Shown: positions 1-8,926, counted from the stretch's first letter. The stretch is 53,162 nt of DNA from Geobacteraceae bacterium (GCA_024640545.1 JAHEEU010000001.1:1-53162); one strand, 5' to 3'. A program made the numbers and translations. The notes: generated by a model from the letters alone, not told the origin.

Positions 1-74
1 CGGGCCACATCCTGCAACGTCAGGTTGCGGGCCTTGCGCAGTTCCTTGATTTTCGATCCGATATTGTATTCCAC
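1..74 (-). CDS. XRE-family HTH regulator, N-terminal fragment (cut by window edge)
   Basis: The reverse strand from a GTG at 74 reads IGSKIKELRKARNLTLQDVA, the first helices of an XRE/Cro-type helix-turn-helix. Only about 25 residues are inside the window. A GGGAAGG Shine-Dalgarno sequence lies six bases before the GTG, which fixes the start. The wording resembles HTH-cupin regulators, but the part that would hold a cupin lies outside, so that is only a guess. It has its own sigma-70 promoter at 122-150, and an upstream site shared with the acyl-CoA carboxylase operon, which suggests it may control that operon and itself. Confidence 0.8.
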   Translation of the reverse strand, partial: MEYNIGSKIKELRKARNLTLQDVA

Positions 75-121
75 GACAAACCTTCCCGACGAAAATAAAA
101 TGAGGTTTTAGAGCCTGTAGG

Positions 122-150
122 ATATAACCGATGCAAAGGACAAATGTCAA
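122..150 (-). promoter_or_regulatory. Sigma-70 promoter of the XRE regulator
   Basis: On the minus strand TTGACA (150-145) is followed after 17 bases by TTATAT (127-122), or after 18 by TATATC. Transcription would start near 115, about 40 bases before the GTG at 74. The hexamers and spacing are close to consensus. The carboxylase promoter at 5884-5912 has the same -35 and a TATATC -10. Confidence 0.7.
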
Positions 151-176
151 TAAATATTTAATCATGGTAAAAAGCA

Positions 177-192
177 TTTACCTATATTAAAC
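177..192 (-). promoter_or_regulatory. Upstream site shared with the carboxylase promoter (copy 1)
   Basis: The minus strand reads GTTTAATATAGGTAAA, an imperfect GTTTA-N7-TAAAY dyad. It ends 26 bp before the -35 hexamer of the XRE gene. A copy with one mismatch is at 5940-5955, 27 bp before the carboxylase -35. An activator or autoregulator site is inferred; the protein is unknown, but the XRE regulator is the obvious candidate. Confidence 0.5.
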
Positions 193-369
193 CTTTGCCT
201 GTTGTTCCGCAACAAATGCCCCCTGCACCCGGCCTTGACGCTTGCTTTTTGGCCACCACCGGCTAATCTTTAACATAATCTAATAATTGGCCCTTGAATC
301 AAGCCTTCGGATGTTGGAGACTCCCACGACCTGCCCTGCAACTGTTCGCAAGATGCAGCTGAATTGTGA
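193..369. other. Intergenic stretch upstream of the zinc-ribbon gene
   Basis: With the promoter region to its left this is the roughly 300-bp gap between the divergent XRE gene and the zinc-ribbon gene. It should contain the plus-strand promoter. Weak AT-rich candidates such as the TAATCT/ATAATC area near 265-285 are visible, but I cannot fix a promoter. No RNA gene or repeat was recognised. Confidence 0.3.
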
Positions 370-381
370 CGGAGGACAACC

Positions 382-588
382 ATGAAATGCCCTGTTTGCA
401 AAAACCACCAGACGCACACCGAAATCGAAGTGCACGCCAACGGCTTTGACGAAGATATCTTCCAATGCGAGACCTGTGGATCGACCTGGTCGGTCAACCA
501 CGGCCTGGTGGATGTGGTCAGAGACACCCAGCGGCGTTCTTTCCTGGAGGCCAACTCCGAATCGGTCGAAGGCGTCGACAACAGCTGA
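382..588 (+). CDS. Small zinc-ribbon protein
   Basis: A 68-residue protein with two CxxC knuckles (C3/C6 in CPVC and C29/C32 in CETC), the pattern of a one-zinc ribbon. No membrane segment or signal peptide is visible; the C-terminal third is acidic and probably disordered. A GGAGG Shine-Dalgarno sequence sits eight bases before the ATG, so this is a real gene despite its size. Ribbons of this type occur in nucleic-acid-binding or protein-binding adaptors, but nothing here fixes the role. It stands alone between the XRE gene and the convergent carboxylase operon. Confidence 0.75.
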   Translation: MKCPVCKNHQTHTEIEVHANGFDEDIFQCETCGSTWSVNHGLVDVVRDTQRRSFLEANSESVEGVDNS

Positions 589-1012
589 AACCTGCCGCAA
601 CACCCTAGGCCTCCAGTACCGACTGGCGAGACATGTTATCACCCGAGTCTCTCCCTGCGTGTTTCTTGAGCGAGCGGTGAGGGTTAGGGGTCAGGTCTAC
701 ACATTTCACAAAAACTGCAGTGCGAAGTGAGACAAGACAAAACTTAGTCAGGACCACAACCAAGGCAAGAGTCAAGACCGCCGGTTCAGCTCCTGCGGAG
801 GGCATGTCTTGCGCGAAGCAGCGTGGCTGCGATGAGCGTTGCAGCCCGAAAACTCAACGTGGCGACATCCTTGAGCGAAGCGGGGGCCTGGCGTTAGGCC
901 CCCGGGTGGTTCGCGAGTTGCGCGTGCAGGGACTGGCTCCGCAGGGGCCTGTCACTTTTGTGTCCCTTGAAGCTGCGACACCCGGGGACAGCCCCCGAAC
1001 AGCAGAAAAGAA
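589..1012. repeat. Gene-free region with REP-like fragments and hairpins
   Basis: No convincing gene in about 420 bp. It holds a segment starting GGGGTCAGGTCTACACATTT at 687, a wording I associate with REP/RAYT-type repeats. A perfect 9-bp stem with a 6-base loop lies at 881-904. A CCGGGGACAGCCCCC element lies near 981-996, and a similar element followed by ACAGAAAAG is found near 32614-32645. No transposase is present. The family assignment is from memory of similar intergenic repeats and was not searched. Confidence 0.4.
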
Positions 1013-1042
1013 CGAGCCCCGCCTGTATTCAGGCGGGGCTCG
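1013..1042 (-). terminator. Terminator of the carboxylase operon
   Basis: A perfect 12-bp GC-rich stem (1013-1024 with 1031-1042) with loop GTATTC. On the minus strand it is followed by TTCTTTTCTG. It lies about 30 bases after the stop codon of the biotin carboxylase gene. Confidence 0.85.
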
Positions 1043-1072
1043 CGGTTCTTCGGATGACCGTTACAGAGCTGG

Positions 1073-3946
1073 TCAGATAATCAGCTCGAGATAGGCCGTG
1101 GTCGTCGCGCGTTTCTCACGCTCGACTTCCTTCGGGTCGACTTCGACGAATTTCTCGTCCGGTGTGACCTTGAAGATCGGCTGACCCTTCTGCACGATCA
1201 CGCCGTCACCGCCTTCGATCAGAATCTTGTCAACCGTTCCGGAGAAAGGTGCCGGAATCTTGTTGAACATCTTCATGACCTCGAGGATGAAGAGCGGCTG
1301 GCCTTTATCGAAGTGTTCGCCCTCCTGGACGAATTTCGGCATGCCCGGGGCTTCCTGGGCGTAGAACATGCCGCCGCCCGGGGTGACGATTTCATCCGCC
1401 TTGGTTGCCGGTGGCGGCACGAGGATTTTCTTCATGGCCGCCTGCAGGTCCGGGTCATTGAGATGGTCGGGGATGGTGACTTCGAGATCGTCCTCGACCT
1501 TGAAATCGAAGAAGCTGGTTTTATCGGCGATCAGGAAGAGCATGCCGAACAGCTCGTTGCCGACCTCGAAGCCGAGGTGGGCCGCCTGGACCTTCTCCCA
1601 GGTTTCCTTGTCGAACCCGCCCTGGGGCTTGTCCTTGCCGAGGAGATCATTCAGCTTGGTATATTCATCCTTCTCCAGCCCGAACCTGCTGCGCAGATCG
1701 GCATAGAACGACAGGGCGTTCTGCAGCAGATCGCGATCGTGGGTCCAGATCACCTCGGCGGCCGGCGCCTCTTCGCGCCAGGTCATGTTCAGGTACTCGT
1801 AGGTCTCTTCGAGGATCACCAGGGGATTGCGCAGCCAGACCAGCTTGCCGCCCTTGTGCTGGAAATTCTTCCGGTTGAGGCTCAGCCAGCCGGACAGCAG
1901 GTGCGGGTCGGCCAGCAGCTTCTCCATCGGCCGGGTCAAAAGCGTGCCCTTGCGGTCGAGGGTTTCGGAGACCGCCCGCATGATTTCCGGGTTGTCGCCA
2001 TAGACCTTGCCGTAGTGCTTCTTCATGGCCAGGAAGGCAACCACCACGTCCAGCTTGCTCGACTCTTCCTTCAACTTGCCAACCAGCGTCAGGTAAGGCA
2101 CCACGAAACGGGTGGTCGGCTTGGCCATGACGTTCTGCCCGAGGAACCAGTTGACCAGGCCGTAGTGGAATTCGAGGTTGGTCGCCAGGTCGGTCCCACG
2201 CAGCACGGTGCTGCGCAGGACCTTGGCGAGGTGCCGGTAGCTGGCAAGGCGGTCTTCGCCCTTGGTCAGCAGCAGGGCAATATTGGAATCGTAGGCACCG
2301 GCAACCGTGTAGCGCATGAACAGACCGGTATCCGGGTTGACCATGCAGATCCCCTGGTCATCGCGGATTTCACCTTCGATCGGCTTCGACCAGTAGCGAA
2401 TCACGCCGCCGGCACTCGGCGACAGCGAGCAGTCGGTGGCGTTGAGGCGGGCTTCGGCGCCGGCGCCGAAGCGCCGCTGGCGCTCGGGACGGGGCAGGCT
2501 TTTTTTATGCATGGCCAACAGGGCCATCGCCTCGACCAGCGACTCGACGATGAAGAACTCCTGCTTGTTCTGCGGGTTGGTGAACTTGAGGTTGTAGACC
2601 AGTTCGGTGACCCGATGCTCGACCTGGATACGGGTGTTGACCTCCATGAAATAATGGCGGTCGCGGTCGACGATGCATTCGAAGGTCGAGGCCGAGTCGA
2701 GGCCGACGGCCAAACCGAAACGCTCCGACTCCTCCTCCATGCGCTTGAGGACCTTGAGATCGCTCTCCAGGGCGGCCGTCTGGGCCTTGAGCCCGGCCTT
2801 TTTGGCTTTCTTGATCTCTTCGGCCAAGGCTTCCTGGGTGACCGAGACCTCGAGCAGCTTCTGTTCGTGCATCTGCAGCGAGCAGTCACGGCCGCCGAGG
2901 GCGATACACCACTCACCGTTGCCGAGCAGCTGGATCTCGTTGTGGCGGGTCTGCTCGATGTTCAGCTCGATGAGGACGTTCTTGTTGTCGCCGACGCCGT
3001 TGGCCTTGACCTCGAGCAGAACCTCGCGAACCAGCTCCGGGGCCACGGACGCGGCCTTTTTGATGTCTTCCTCGGTGGTGTTCTTCTTGGTCAGCAGCGA
3101 GGCGCCGAGAATACGCTGTCCCTTGCCGCCGCCGCCGCCGATCGCCTTGAGGCGGATACGGGCCCCGGGGTAGCCTTTGAACATCTCGATGCACTGGGTC
3201 TCGACCTGGGCGCCAAGTTCATCCATGGTGAACAGGTCGAGGCCTTTCTCATAGGACGCCATGAGGATATGGTCGGCAAGGGTCGTCAGGTCGAGCTTCT
3301 TGTCATCGAGGACCTTCTTGGCGACCTTGAGAGCCTCGGCCTTGACCACGGCCAGCAGCGCTTCGCGGCTCGGGTGCTTGGCGACCAGGGTGCGGGCGGT
3401 GACATTGTCAATCCCCGGGGTGACCGAGACATTGACGCTCAGGGCGGTCCGCTTGGCCTCGTCCTTCTTGCCGGCGCCTCTCTGGGTGGCCGCACAGGGG
3501 CCGATGAACTTCAGGCCGGCATCCTCGATGGCGGCGACGAACTCGTCGTCTTCGGCCATGAAGCCGTAGCCGGCGAAGATCGAATCGTAGCCGTTGTCCT
3601 TGGCGATCTGGATGATCTGGCCAATCCGCTCGACGCGTTCCTCCTTGGAAGCGCCGGTGTAGTCGGGCACCCGGTGGACGCGGCTGTTGTCGGTCAGCAG
3701 GCGCAGCTCCGGCGACAGGGCGTTGGGATAGACGATCGAGTCCTTTTCCGAGAGCAGGATGCCGTAGTGAGCGATGCCCATCTCTTCGTAGACGGCCATC
3801 GCCTCCAGGCGGATCGGCCCGCGGCAGACGATCAGCGGCTTGAGATCTTCACATGAGAAGGAGCGGACCCATGCGGAGTCCGACTTGCTTAAACGGCGAT
3901 CACGGTGGATCAGTGGATTATTGGTGTAGTAATCGTGCTTTGCCAT
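1073..3946 (-). CDS. Biotin carboxylase fused to biotin carboxyl carrier domain (acyl-CoA/acetyl-CoA carboxylase alpha-type subunit)
   Basis: A 957-residue fused subunit that carboxylates biotin with ATP and bicarbonate and hands it to the partner carboxyltransferase. The ATP-grasp region shows the glycine-rich loop GGGGGKGQRI, RDCSLQMHEQKLLE and MEVNTRIQVEHRVTE, the last being a biotin carboxylase signature. The C-terminus has the biotinyl motif EVMKM with the modified lysine at about residue 892. A long middle segment separates the two domains, so the protein is much longer than AccC (about 450) and has no carboxyltransferase of its own. The ATG at 3946 is preferred over an upstream TTG because GGAG lies in front of it. 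It is the second gene of an operon, 57 bp after the carboxyltransferase gene. Substrate (acetyl-, propionyl- or another acyl-CoA) cannot be read from sequence. Confidence 0.88.
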   Translation of the reverse strand: MAKHDYYTNNPLIHRDRRLSKSDSAWVRSFSCEDLKPLIVCRGPIRLEAMAVYEEMGIAHYGILLSEKDSIVYPNALSPELRLLTDNSRVHRVPDYTGASKEERVERIGQIIQIAKDNGYDSIFAGYGFMAEDDEFVAAIEDAGLKFIGPCAATQRGAGKKDEAKRTALSVNVSVTPGIDNVTARTLVAKHPSREALLAVVKAEALKVAKKVLDDKKLDLTTLADHILMASYEKGLDLFTMDELGAQVETQCIEMFKGYPGARIRLKAIGGGGGKGQRILGASLLTKKNTTEEDIKKAASVAPELVREVLLEVKANGVGDNKNVLIELNIEQTRHNEIQLLGNGEWCIALGGRDCSLQMHEQKLLEVSVTQEALAEEIKKAKKAGLKAQTAALESDLKVLKRMEEESERFGLAVGLDSASTFECIVDRDRHYFMEVNTRIQVEHRVTELVYNLKFTNPQNKQEFFIVESLVEAMALLAMHKKSLPRPERQRRFGAGAEARLNATDCSLSPSAGGVIRYWSKPIEGEIRDDQGICMVNPDTGLFMRYTVAGAYDSNIALLLTKGEDRLASYRHLAKVLRSTVLRGTDLATNLEFHYGLVNWFLGQNVMAKPTTRFVVPYLTLVGKLKEESSKLDVVVAFLAMKKHYGKVYGDNPEIMRAVSETLDRKGTLLTRPMEKLLADPHLLSGWLSLNRKNFQHKGGKLVWLRNPLVILEETYEYLNMTWREEAPAAEVIWTHDRDLLQNALSFYADLRSRFGLEKDEYTKLNDLLGKDKPQGGFDKETWEKVQAAHLGFEVGNELFGMLFLIADKTSFFDFKVEDDLEVTIPDHLNDPDLQAAMKKILVPPPATKADEIVTPGGGMFYAQEAPGMPKFVQEGEHFDKGQPLFILEVMKMFNKIPAPFSGTVDKILIEGGDGVIVQKGQPIFKVTPDEKFVEVDPKEVEREKRATTTAYLELII

Positions 3947-4003
3947 TGGTTTTATCTCCAAACCGAAACCTTGATGCGCTTATATCAATGAAGTCCGTAG
4001 TGA

Positions 4004-5728
4004 TTAATGGAACTCGCGCTGAACATCCTGCCAGGATGACGGACGGTAATGCCGCATCATGAAGGCCAGGTTCTCGCCGAGGACCTGGCGCAGGTCGGTC
4101 GGCATGACCAGCGAGGAGATGGATCCCAGGGCGAGGCCCTCCTTCGGGTTCATCAGCTCTTTCTCATAGCGCAGGTTAAGGGCCGCTTCCTGGGCCTTGA
4201 GCCACTCGGCAACTTCGGCTTCGGCATCTTTCTTGGCCTCTCCGCCGTCCATGCCGGCCTTGATGCGCGCCTGGGTGCCTTCGGCGACCATCGGCTTGAT
4301 AGCGCCGCGGAGCTTGCGCAGTTCGCTCTTGTAGACGAACTCCTTGCCGGCGGGGCCCATAACGGCCAGGCGGGTGGTCGGCAGGGCCAGCACCAGGTCG
4401 GCCCCGGTCGGATAGTTGTTGTAGGAGGCATAGGCGCCGCCGTAGGCATTGCGCAGGATCAAGAGGATGCGCGGGGTGCGCACGTCGACGATCGAATCGA
4501 GCATCGAGCGCCCGGCCTGGACGATGCCGCGGGCTTCCTGTTCGCGCCCGGGGAGGAAACCGGTGGTGTCTTCCATGAAGATCAACGGGATATTGTAGAT
4601 GTTGCAGAAGCGCACGAAGCGGGCGATCTTGACGGCCGAATCGCAGTCGATCTGGCCGGAGGCCACGGCGCTGTTGTTGGCGACGAAGCCGACCACGTGG
4701 CCGCCGAGGCGACCGAATGCGGTCACCGCCTCGCGGGCGCGCTCCGGCTGGAGTTCGAAGTAATCGCCGTGGTCGCAGATCTGCTGGATAATGATCGAGA
4801 CGTCGAAGGGCGTATTGAAGCCGGTCGGCGAGTTGAACGCCTTCTTCAGCAGGGTGTTGATCTCCCAGGTCTTGCGGTCGATGGGATCGCTGGTCTCCTG
4901 GAAGGGCGCCGTGCTGTAGTTGTTGTCGGGAACGTAGCTGAGCAGGCGGACGGCGGTCCGCAGCGCGGCGGTCTCGTCGGCAACGGTCAGGTCGGCAACC
5001 CCGGAGGCACCATGAACTTTCGGTCCGCCGAGCTCTTCCGGCGTGATGTCCTCACCGAGCACCGACTTGACGACGCCGGGGCCGGTCAGGCCGAAGAAAG
5101 TGTCATTGGGCTGGATGACGAAGCTGCCCTGGCGCGGCAGGTAGGAGCCGCCGCCGGCATTGTAGCCGAACATGCACATGACGGTCGGCACCACGCCGCT
5201 GATCTTGCGCAGGGCGGTGAAGGCTTCGGCGTAGCCGTCGAGACCACCGACGCCGGCCGGGACGAAAGCGCCGGCCGAGTCGTTCATGCCGATCAGCGGC
5301 AGGCCCTTTTCGCCGCACATCTTGAACATGCGCGCCAGCTTACTGCCGTTGGTGGCGTCGATGGAACCGGCCCGGACCGTGAAATCGTGGCCGTAGACGC
5401 CGACATCGCGACCCTTGATGTTGAGTATCCCGGTGACCAGCGAGGCACCGTCCAGGTTCTTCCCCCAGTTCTGGAACAAGATATTGGGCGCGGACTGGGT
5501 CAGGACATTGATCCGCTCCCAGACGGTCATGCGCTTCTTGAAGTGCTGCTTCTCGATCTGCCCGACAGCGACCGATTTGATCGGGCGCTGGATCAGGTCG
5601 TAACCCTCCTGCATGACCTCTTCGTAGCCGCCGCGGACACCGGCAACTTCGCCAGGGATGGTGAACTCGACTTTTTCGGGTGGATCGAACGGGTTCTTCA
5701 GTGTCGGGGTAATCGCTTTTTTGGCCAT
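4004..5728 (-). CDS. Acyl-CoA carboxylase carboxyltransferase subunit
   Basis: A 574-residue carboxyltransferase of the AccD/PccB-like family, with the two crotonase-like halves in one chain as in propionyl- and methylcrotonyl-CoA carboxylase beta subunits. Visible features are [27 protein letters not shown] near the N-terminus, [18 protein letters not shown] (oxyanion-forming glycines), and [20 protein letters not shown] in the second half. The ATG at 5728 has AGAGGAA upstream; a longer reading to 5812 lacks support. It is transcribed before the biotin carboxylase gene and the two should form one enzyme. Anaerobic relatives use such enzymes in fatty acid synthesis or short-chain acyl-CoA metabolism; which applies here is open. 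Confidence 0.88.
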   Translation of the reverse strand: MAKKAITPTLKNPFDPPEKVEFTIPGEVAGVRGGYEEVMQEGYDLIQRPIKSVAVGQIEKQHFKKRMTVWERINVLTQSAPNILFQNWGKNLDGASLVTGILNIKGRDVGVYGHDFTVRAGSIDATNGSKLARMFKMCGEKGLPLIGMNDSAGAFVPAGVGGLDGYAEAFTALRKISGVVPTVMCMFGYNAGGGSYLPRQGSFVIQPNDTFFGLTGPGVVKSVLGEDITPEELGGPKVHGASGVADLTVADETAALRTAVRLLSYVPDNNYSTAPFQETSDPIDRKTWEINTLLKKAFNSPTGFNTPFDVSIIIQQICDHGDYFELQPERAREAVTAFGRLGGHVVGFVANNSAVASGQIDCDSAVKIARFVRFCNIYNIPLIFMEDTTGFLPGREQEARGIVQAGRSMLDSIVDVRTPRILLILRNAYGGAYASYNNYPTGADLVLALPTTRLAVMGPAGKEFVYKSELRKLRGAIKPMVAEGTQARIKAGMDGGEAKKDAEAEVAEWLKAQEAALNLRYEKELMNPKEGLALGSISSLVMPTDLRQVLGENLAFMMRHYRPSSWQDVQREFH

Positions 5729-5883
5729 CGTTGGATTCCTCTGTTGGCTGGAGTTTTCAGTCCGCAGAACAGCTTCTCTGCCGGCCGACAATAGTTTAAA
5801 GTTAACCTGCAAACCTTGAATTAACCAGAGGTGAAAATGTCTACAAACGGTCCCCAGTAAAATAGGGTTTTATCCACCGCATG

Positions 5884-5912
5884 GATATAGCTTATGTGGT
5901 TCATGATGTCAA
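5884..5912 (-). promoter_or_regulatory. Sigma-70 promoter of the carboxylase operon
   Basis: Minus strand TTGACA (5912-5907), a 17-base spacer, then TATATC (5889-5884). The leader before the ATG at 5728 would be about 150 bases. The sequence from the upstream site through the -35 is closely similar to that of the XRE gene. Confidence 0.7.
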
Positions 5913-5939
5913 TTAAAAATTTATTTTAGATAAAACCCG

Positions 5940-5955
5940 TTTACTTATATTAAAC
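5940..5955 (-). promoter_or_regulatory. Upstream site shared with the XRE promoter (copy 2)
   Basis: Minus strand GTTTAATATAAGTAAA, a dyad GTTTA-N7-TAAAC, ending 27 bp before the -35. It differs at one position from 177-192. Nearby, a 10-bp inverted repeat GGGTTTTATC/GATAAAACCC (5865-5874 and 5929-5938) brackets the promoter and could be a second operator. Confidence 0.5.
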
Positions 5956-6155
5956 GCCCGTTTAGCGGCGAGATAAGGCTGCCCAGTAAAGCCCGTCTGC
6001 ACCCCGTGGAACAATCGATCCGCCGACGGGCACCGTGCAAGCTCACCAGCCGAACGCGTCGGCCCACTTACAGTTGACTTCACAAAGACGATTGCCGCAT
6101 CATAGGCATGTAACATAAGACGAAGCCGGCCCGATTCCGGCGAACGAGGTTGTGC
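5956..6155. other. Rest of the 427-bp divergent intergenic region
   Basis: Between the carboxylase promoter region and the plus-strand gene at 6156. I see no RNA gene. A plus-strand promoter is expected here but no pair of hexamers stands out. Confidence 0.3.
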
Positions 6156-7232
6156 TTGGCTAATATATTTGCAAATTTCCCGGTTGGTCTGCAGCTCTGG
6201 CCGCAAGCTCGGCGCCGTGCTCGCGGCCTCAAGGAAGGCTACAACTTTTCCCTGCTGGAGAACTCCAGCGACACCTATCACTTTTCCGTGCTGGCCAATG
6301 CGGCTCATGTCCGCAAGGCATTCCACGCCTTCGCTGCGAGCATGCCGGAAGAAGCTTTCTTCATCCTCGAATTCTACACCACGGAACCGAACACAAGCGA
6401 CCAGGAACCACCAACACCGACCATCCACTATTCACCGTACATGCCGGTTCCGGAAATCATCGCCGCTATCGAGCCTTACTGGGACCGTCTGATGCATGAC
6501 GGCTTCGTCGGCTTCGGCCTGGCCAACAATCGCTCCAGCCAGGAGATGTTCTACTCGGAGGAAAAGGTTCTGACCTTTTTCACCGACAACCACCTGCGGC
6601 TGACCAATCAGCTGTCCAGGGCGGACATCCCGCACCGTGCCGATCTGCTGCTGCATACGGAGCTGGGCCATGACCACCTTTCGCTGCTCTGCCTGGAGCG
6701 CGAAAACCTGCCGACCTGCCTGCAGAGTTTCAGCGACCGCGATCTCGACTATGCCTGCTTCTGTCGCGAGCTGGTCGATATCCTCGGCATGTACCCGGTC
6801 GAAGAGAGCCTCTCATTCTTCTTCTCCCGCAAGGAACAGAAGCAGATCGAGGAGATTCTCTGCCGCCACCAGGGGTACGAAGATTTTGCCGATGACGACT
6901 TCGGCGCCCTGCTGCTCGACTGGAATGATTTCGTTCAGGAATGCTGCGCCAGCTTCGAGGGCGACCTGTGGGAATACCGGATGGGGCTGCAGTTACGGGA
7001 CATGCTGCACCATGTGCTCTTGGCCTGCGAAGAACCGCTTAAAGGCAGAATCCTGGAAGTTCTCAAGGAGCCTGACGAAAAGTTCCGCCAGTCTTTGATC
7101 GACCACCGCAAGCGTCTCGACAATCCCGGCACGACCAGTTCCGAAGATCACTTCTGGTACAACGGTGTGATTCGCAATGCCGGCCATGAGCTGCGCCGCG
7201 ACCTGATCCGCCAAGGCTGGTACAAACCTTAA
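6156..7232 (+). CDS. Hypothetical protein (358 residues)
   Basis: I do not recognise this family. The protein is soluble-looking, acidic, rich in aromatic residues and Leu, with no signal peptide or membrane segment. No catalytic motif stands out. Histidine and cysteine residues are scattered (HTELGHDHLSLLCLERE, YACFC). The start is uncertain: a TTG at 6156 has GAGG six bases upstream and is chosen, while another TTG is at 6150. It is 82 bp before mqnB on the same strand and could share its transcript, but nothing links it to menaquinone. Codon use looks like that of its neighbours. Confidence 0.7.
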   Translation: MANIFANFPVGLQLWPQARRRARGLKEGYNFSLLENSSDTYHFSVLANAAHVRKAFHAFAASMPEEAFFILEFYTTEPNTSDQEPPTPTIHYSPYMPVPEIIAAIEPYWDRLMHDGFVGFGLANNRSSQEMFYSEEKVLTFFTDNHLRLTNQLSRADIPHRADLLLHTELGHDHLSLLCLERENLPTCLQSFSDRDLDYACFCRELVDILGMYPVEESLSFFFSRKEQKQIEEILCRHQGYEDFADDDFGALLLDWNDFVQECCASFEGDLWEYRMGLQLRDMLHHVLLACEEPLKGRILEVLKEPDEKFRQSLIDHRKRLDNPGTTSSEDHFWYNGVIRNAGHELRRDLIRQGWYKP

Positions 7233-7314
7233 AACCATCGAAGCGCAAGGCGCGAAAATTCACCAGCCTCATCTCGCTCCCCGCTTCGCGCTTCCCACTG
7301 CGCGCTTCCGAGCC

Positions 7315-8052
7315 ATGATCTGCCTACTTGCCGCCGTCGCTGAAGAAACCGACCTGATCAGAGAAGCCCTCGAGGAATGCATGCCGCGGTCCGTGAACGG
7401 CATCACCCTGTTGAACGGCAGACTCGCCGGCCATGACGTCTGCCTGGCGCACAGCGGCATCGGCAAGGCGGCGGCCGCGGCGACGACCGTCACTCTCTTG
7501 AGCAACTGCCAACCGCAGGCTCTCTGGCTATTCGGCTGCGGGGGTGCCTACCCGGGGTCCGGATTGTCGATTGGTGATCTGGCCCTTGCTGAGGAAGAGA
7601 TCTTCGGCGATGAGGGGGTTGCCACCAGCAAAGGCTTCCGCGACCTGTCGGCGTTGCGCCTCCCCATGCTTCCGGGCCATGGGGAGCGCTATAATCGCTG
7701 GCCGGTCGACCCGGCTCTGTATGCCTGGGCGCGGCCGCTTTTCAAGGAGCAGGCGCAGAACAGCGCAGCAAAGTTGGGCTGCGGCCCATTTGTGACGGTT
7801 TCCACCTGCACGGGGACAACCGCTGATGCCCTCGAGATCGGCAGGCGCACCGGCGGGATCTGCGAGAACATGGAAGGGGCGGCGGTCGCCATGGCCTGCC
7901 TGCAGATGGGCGTGCCACTGCTCGAGATTCGCGGCATTTCCAACCGGGTCGAGGATTACGACCCGACCCGCTGGGACCTTGCCGCCGGAATGACGGCGGC
8001 ACAAAATGCCGTACTGACCATTCTCCCGCTCTGGCCAGGGACAAGAGCATGA
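7315..8052 (+). CDS. mqnB: Futalosine hydrolase
   Basis: Cleaves futalosine to dehypoxanthinylfutalosine and hypoxanthine in the menaquinone pathway that replaces the Men route. The 245-residue protein belongs to the nucleoside phosphorylase (MTA/SAH nucleosidase-like) fold. Visible are an N-terminal ICLLAAVAEETDLI, HSGIGKAAAAATT (phosphate/ribose loop), GCGGAYPGSGLSIGDL, and a C-terminal GICENMEGAAVAMACLQMGVP with the ribose-binding Glu of the ENMEG motif, followed by EIRGISNRVEDYD. It overlaps mqnD by four bases (ATGA), so the two are translationally coupled. The Shine-Dalgarno is weak. Confidence 0.92.
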   Translation: MICLLAAVAEETDLIREALEECMPRSVNGITLLNGRLAGHDVCLAHSGIGKAAAAATTVTLLSNCQPQALWLFGCGGAYPGSGLSIGDLALAEEEIFGDEGVATSKGFRDLSALRLPMLPGHGERYNRWPVDPALYAWARPLFKEQAQNSAAKLGCGPFVTVSTCTGTTADALEIGRRTGGICENMEGAAVAMACLQMGVPLLEIRGISNRVEDYDPTRWDLAAGMTAAQNAVLTILPLWPGTRA

Positions 8053-8885
8053 TCAAACCCTTAACCCTCGGCTACTCACCCTGCCCGAACGACACCTTTA
8101 TCTTTTACGCGCTGACCCACGGGAAAGTCGCGATGCCCGGGTACCGGTTCACAGAGCGCCTGGAGGATGTGGAGACGCTCAACCAGTTGGCCCTTTCGGC
8201 TCAGCTCGATCTGACCAAGATCTCATACCATGCTCTCGGCCACCTGCGCGAGGAGTATGCCTTGCTGCGCAGCGGCGGCGCTCTCGGCCGCGGCTGCGGT
8301 CCCCTGGTCATTGCACCGACAGCAAGCGACATGCCGAGCCTGCGCGGCAAGCGCATTGCCGTCCCGGGTCGGTTGACCACCGCCAACCTGCTGCTGCAGC
8401 TTTACGGAACGGGCTACGACAACCTGCTGGTCATGCCGTTTGACCAGATCATGCCGGCCCTTAAAAGCGGCACGGCCAATGCCGGGGTCATCATCCACGA
8501 ATCGCGTTTCACCTACCGGCAGGCGGGTTTTCATGAAGTGCTCGACCTGGGGGCGTGGTGGGAAGCGGACAGCGGCCTGCCGATTCCCCTCGGCGGTATC
8601 CTTGCCCGGCGCGCACTTGGCACAGAGACGATACGCCTGGTCGACCGGGCCATCCGGCTCAGCCTGGAATATGCCCGGCAACACCCGCAGGAGCCACGCG
8701 CTTATATCAGGGGGCATGCGCAGGAGCTCGACGATCAGGTGACCGATGCGCACATCGCTCTCTACGTCAATGACTTCTCACTTGATCTCGGTGCCGAAGG
8801 GGTGACGGCTGTCGAAACGCTCCTGGCTCGCGCCGAAGCCCGTAGTCTGATCCCGAAGAGCAGAAAACCGCTGTTCCTCGATTGA
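8049..8885 (+). CDS. mqnD: 1,4-dihydroxy-6-naphthoate synthase
   Basis: Converts cyclic dehypoxanthinylfutalosine to 1,4-dihydroxy-6-naphthoate, the last ring-forming step of the futalosine pathway. The 278-residue protein starts LGYSPCPNDTFIFYALTHG, a clear MqnD signature, and has the periplasmic-binding-protein-like fold of the MqnA/MqnD family, with DLTKISYHALG and NAGVIIHESRFTY (conserved His) visible. Translation begins inside the mqnB stop codon. The remaining steps are encoded 32 kb away (mqnC, mqnE); mqnA is not in the window. Confidence 0.93.
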   Translation: MIKPLTLGYSPCPNDTFIFYALTHGKVAMPGYRFTERLEDVETLNQLALSAQLDLTKISYHALGHLREEYALLRSGGALGRGCGPLVIAPTASDMPSLRGKRIAVPGRLTTANLLLQLYGTGYDNLLVMPFDQIMPALKSGTANAGVIIHESRFTYRQAGFHEVLDLGAWWEADSGLPIPLGGILARRALGTETIRLVDRAIRLSLEYARQHPQEPRAYIRGHAQELDDQVTDAHIALYVNDFSLDLGAEGVTAVETLLARAEARSLIPKSRKPLFLD

Positions 8886-8926
8886 GGGACAACTCATAAC
8901 CCTAGAAGTTCATGGCGCATAAAACA

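Noticed and set aside
1313-3856. 847-codon plus-strand open frame opposite the biotin carboxylase gene
   Set aside because: It is the antisense of strongly supported biotin carboxylase motifs; high GC and codon bias leave long open antisense frames. No Shine-Dalgarno and no recognisable domain.
5913-6428. 171-codon minus-strand frame over the 6156-7232 gene start
   Set aside because: It overlaps a longer, better-composed plus-strand gene, has no Shine-Dalgarno and no family resemblance.
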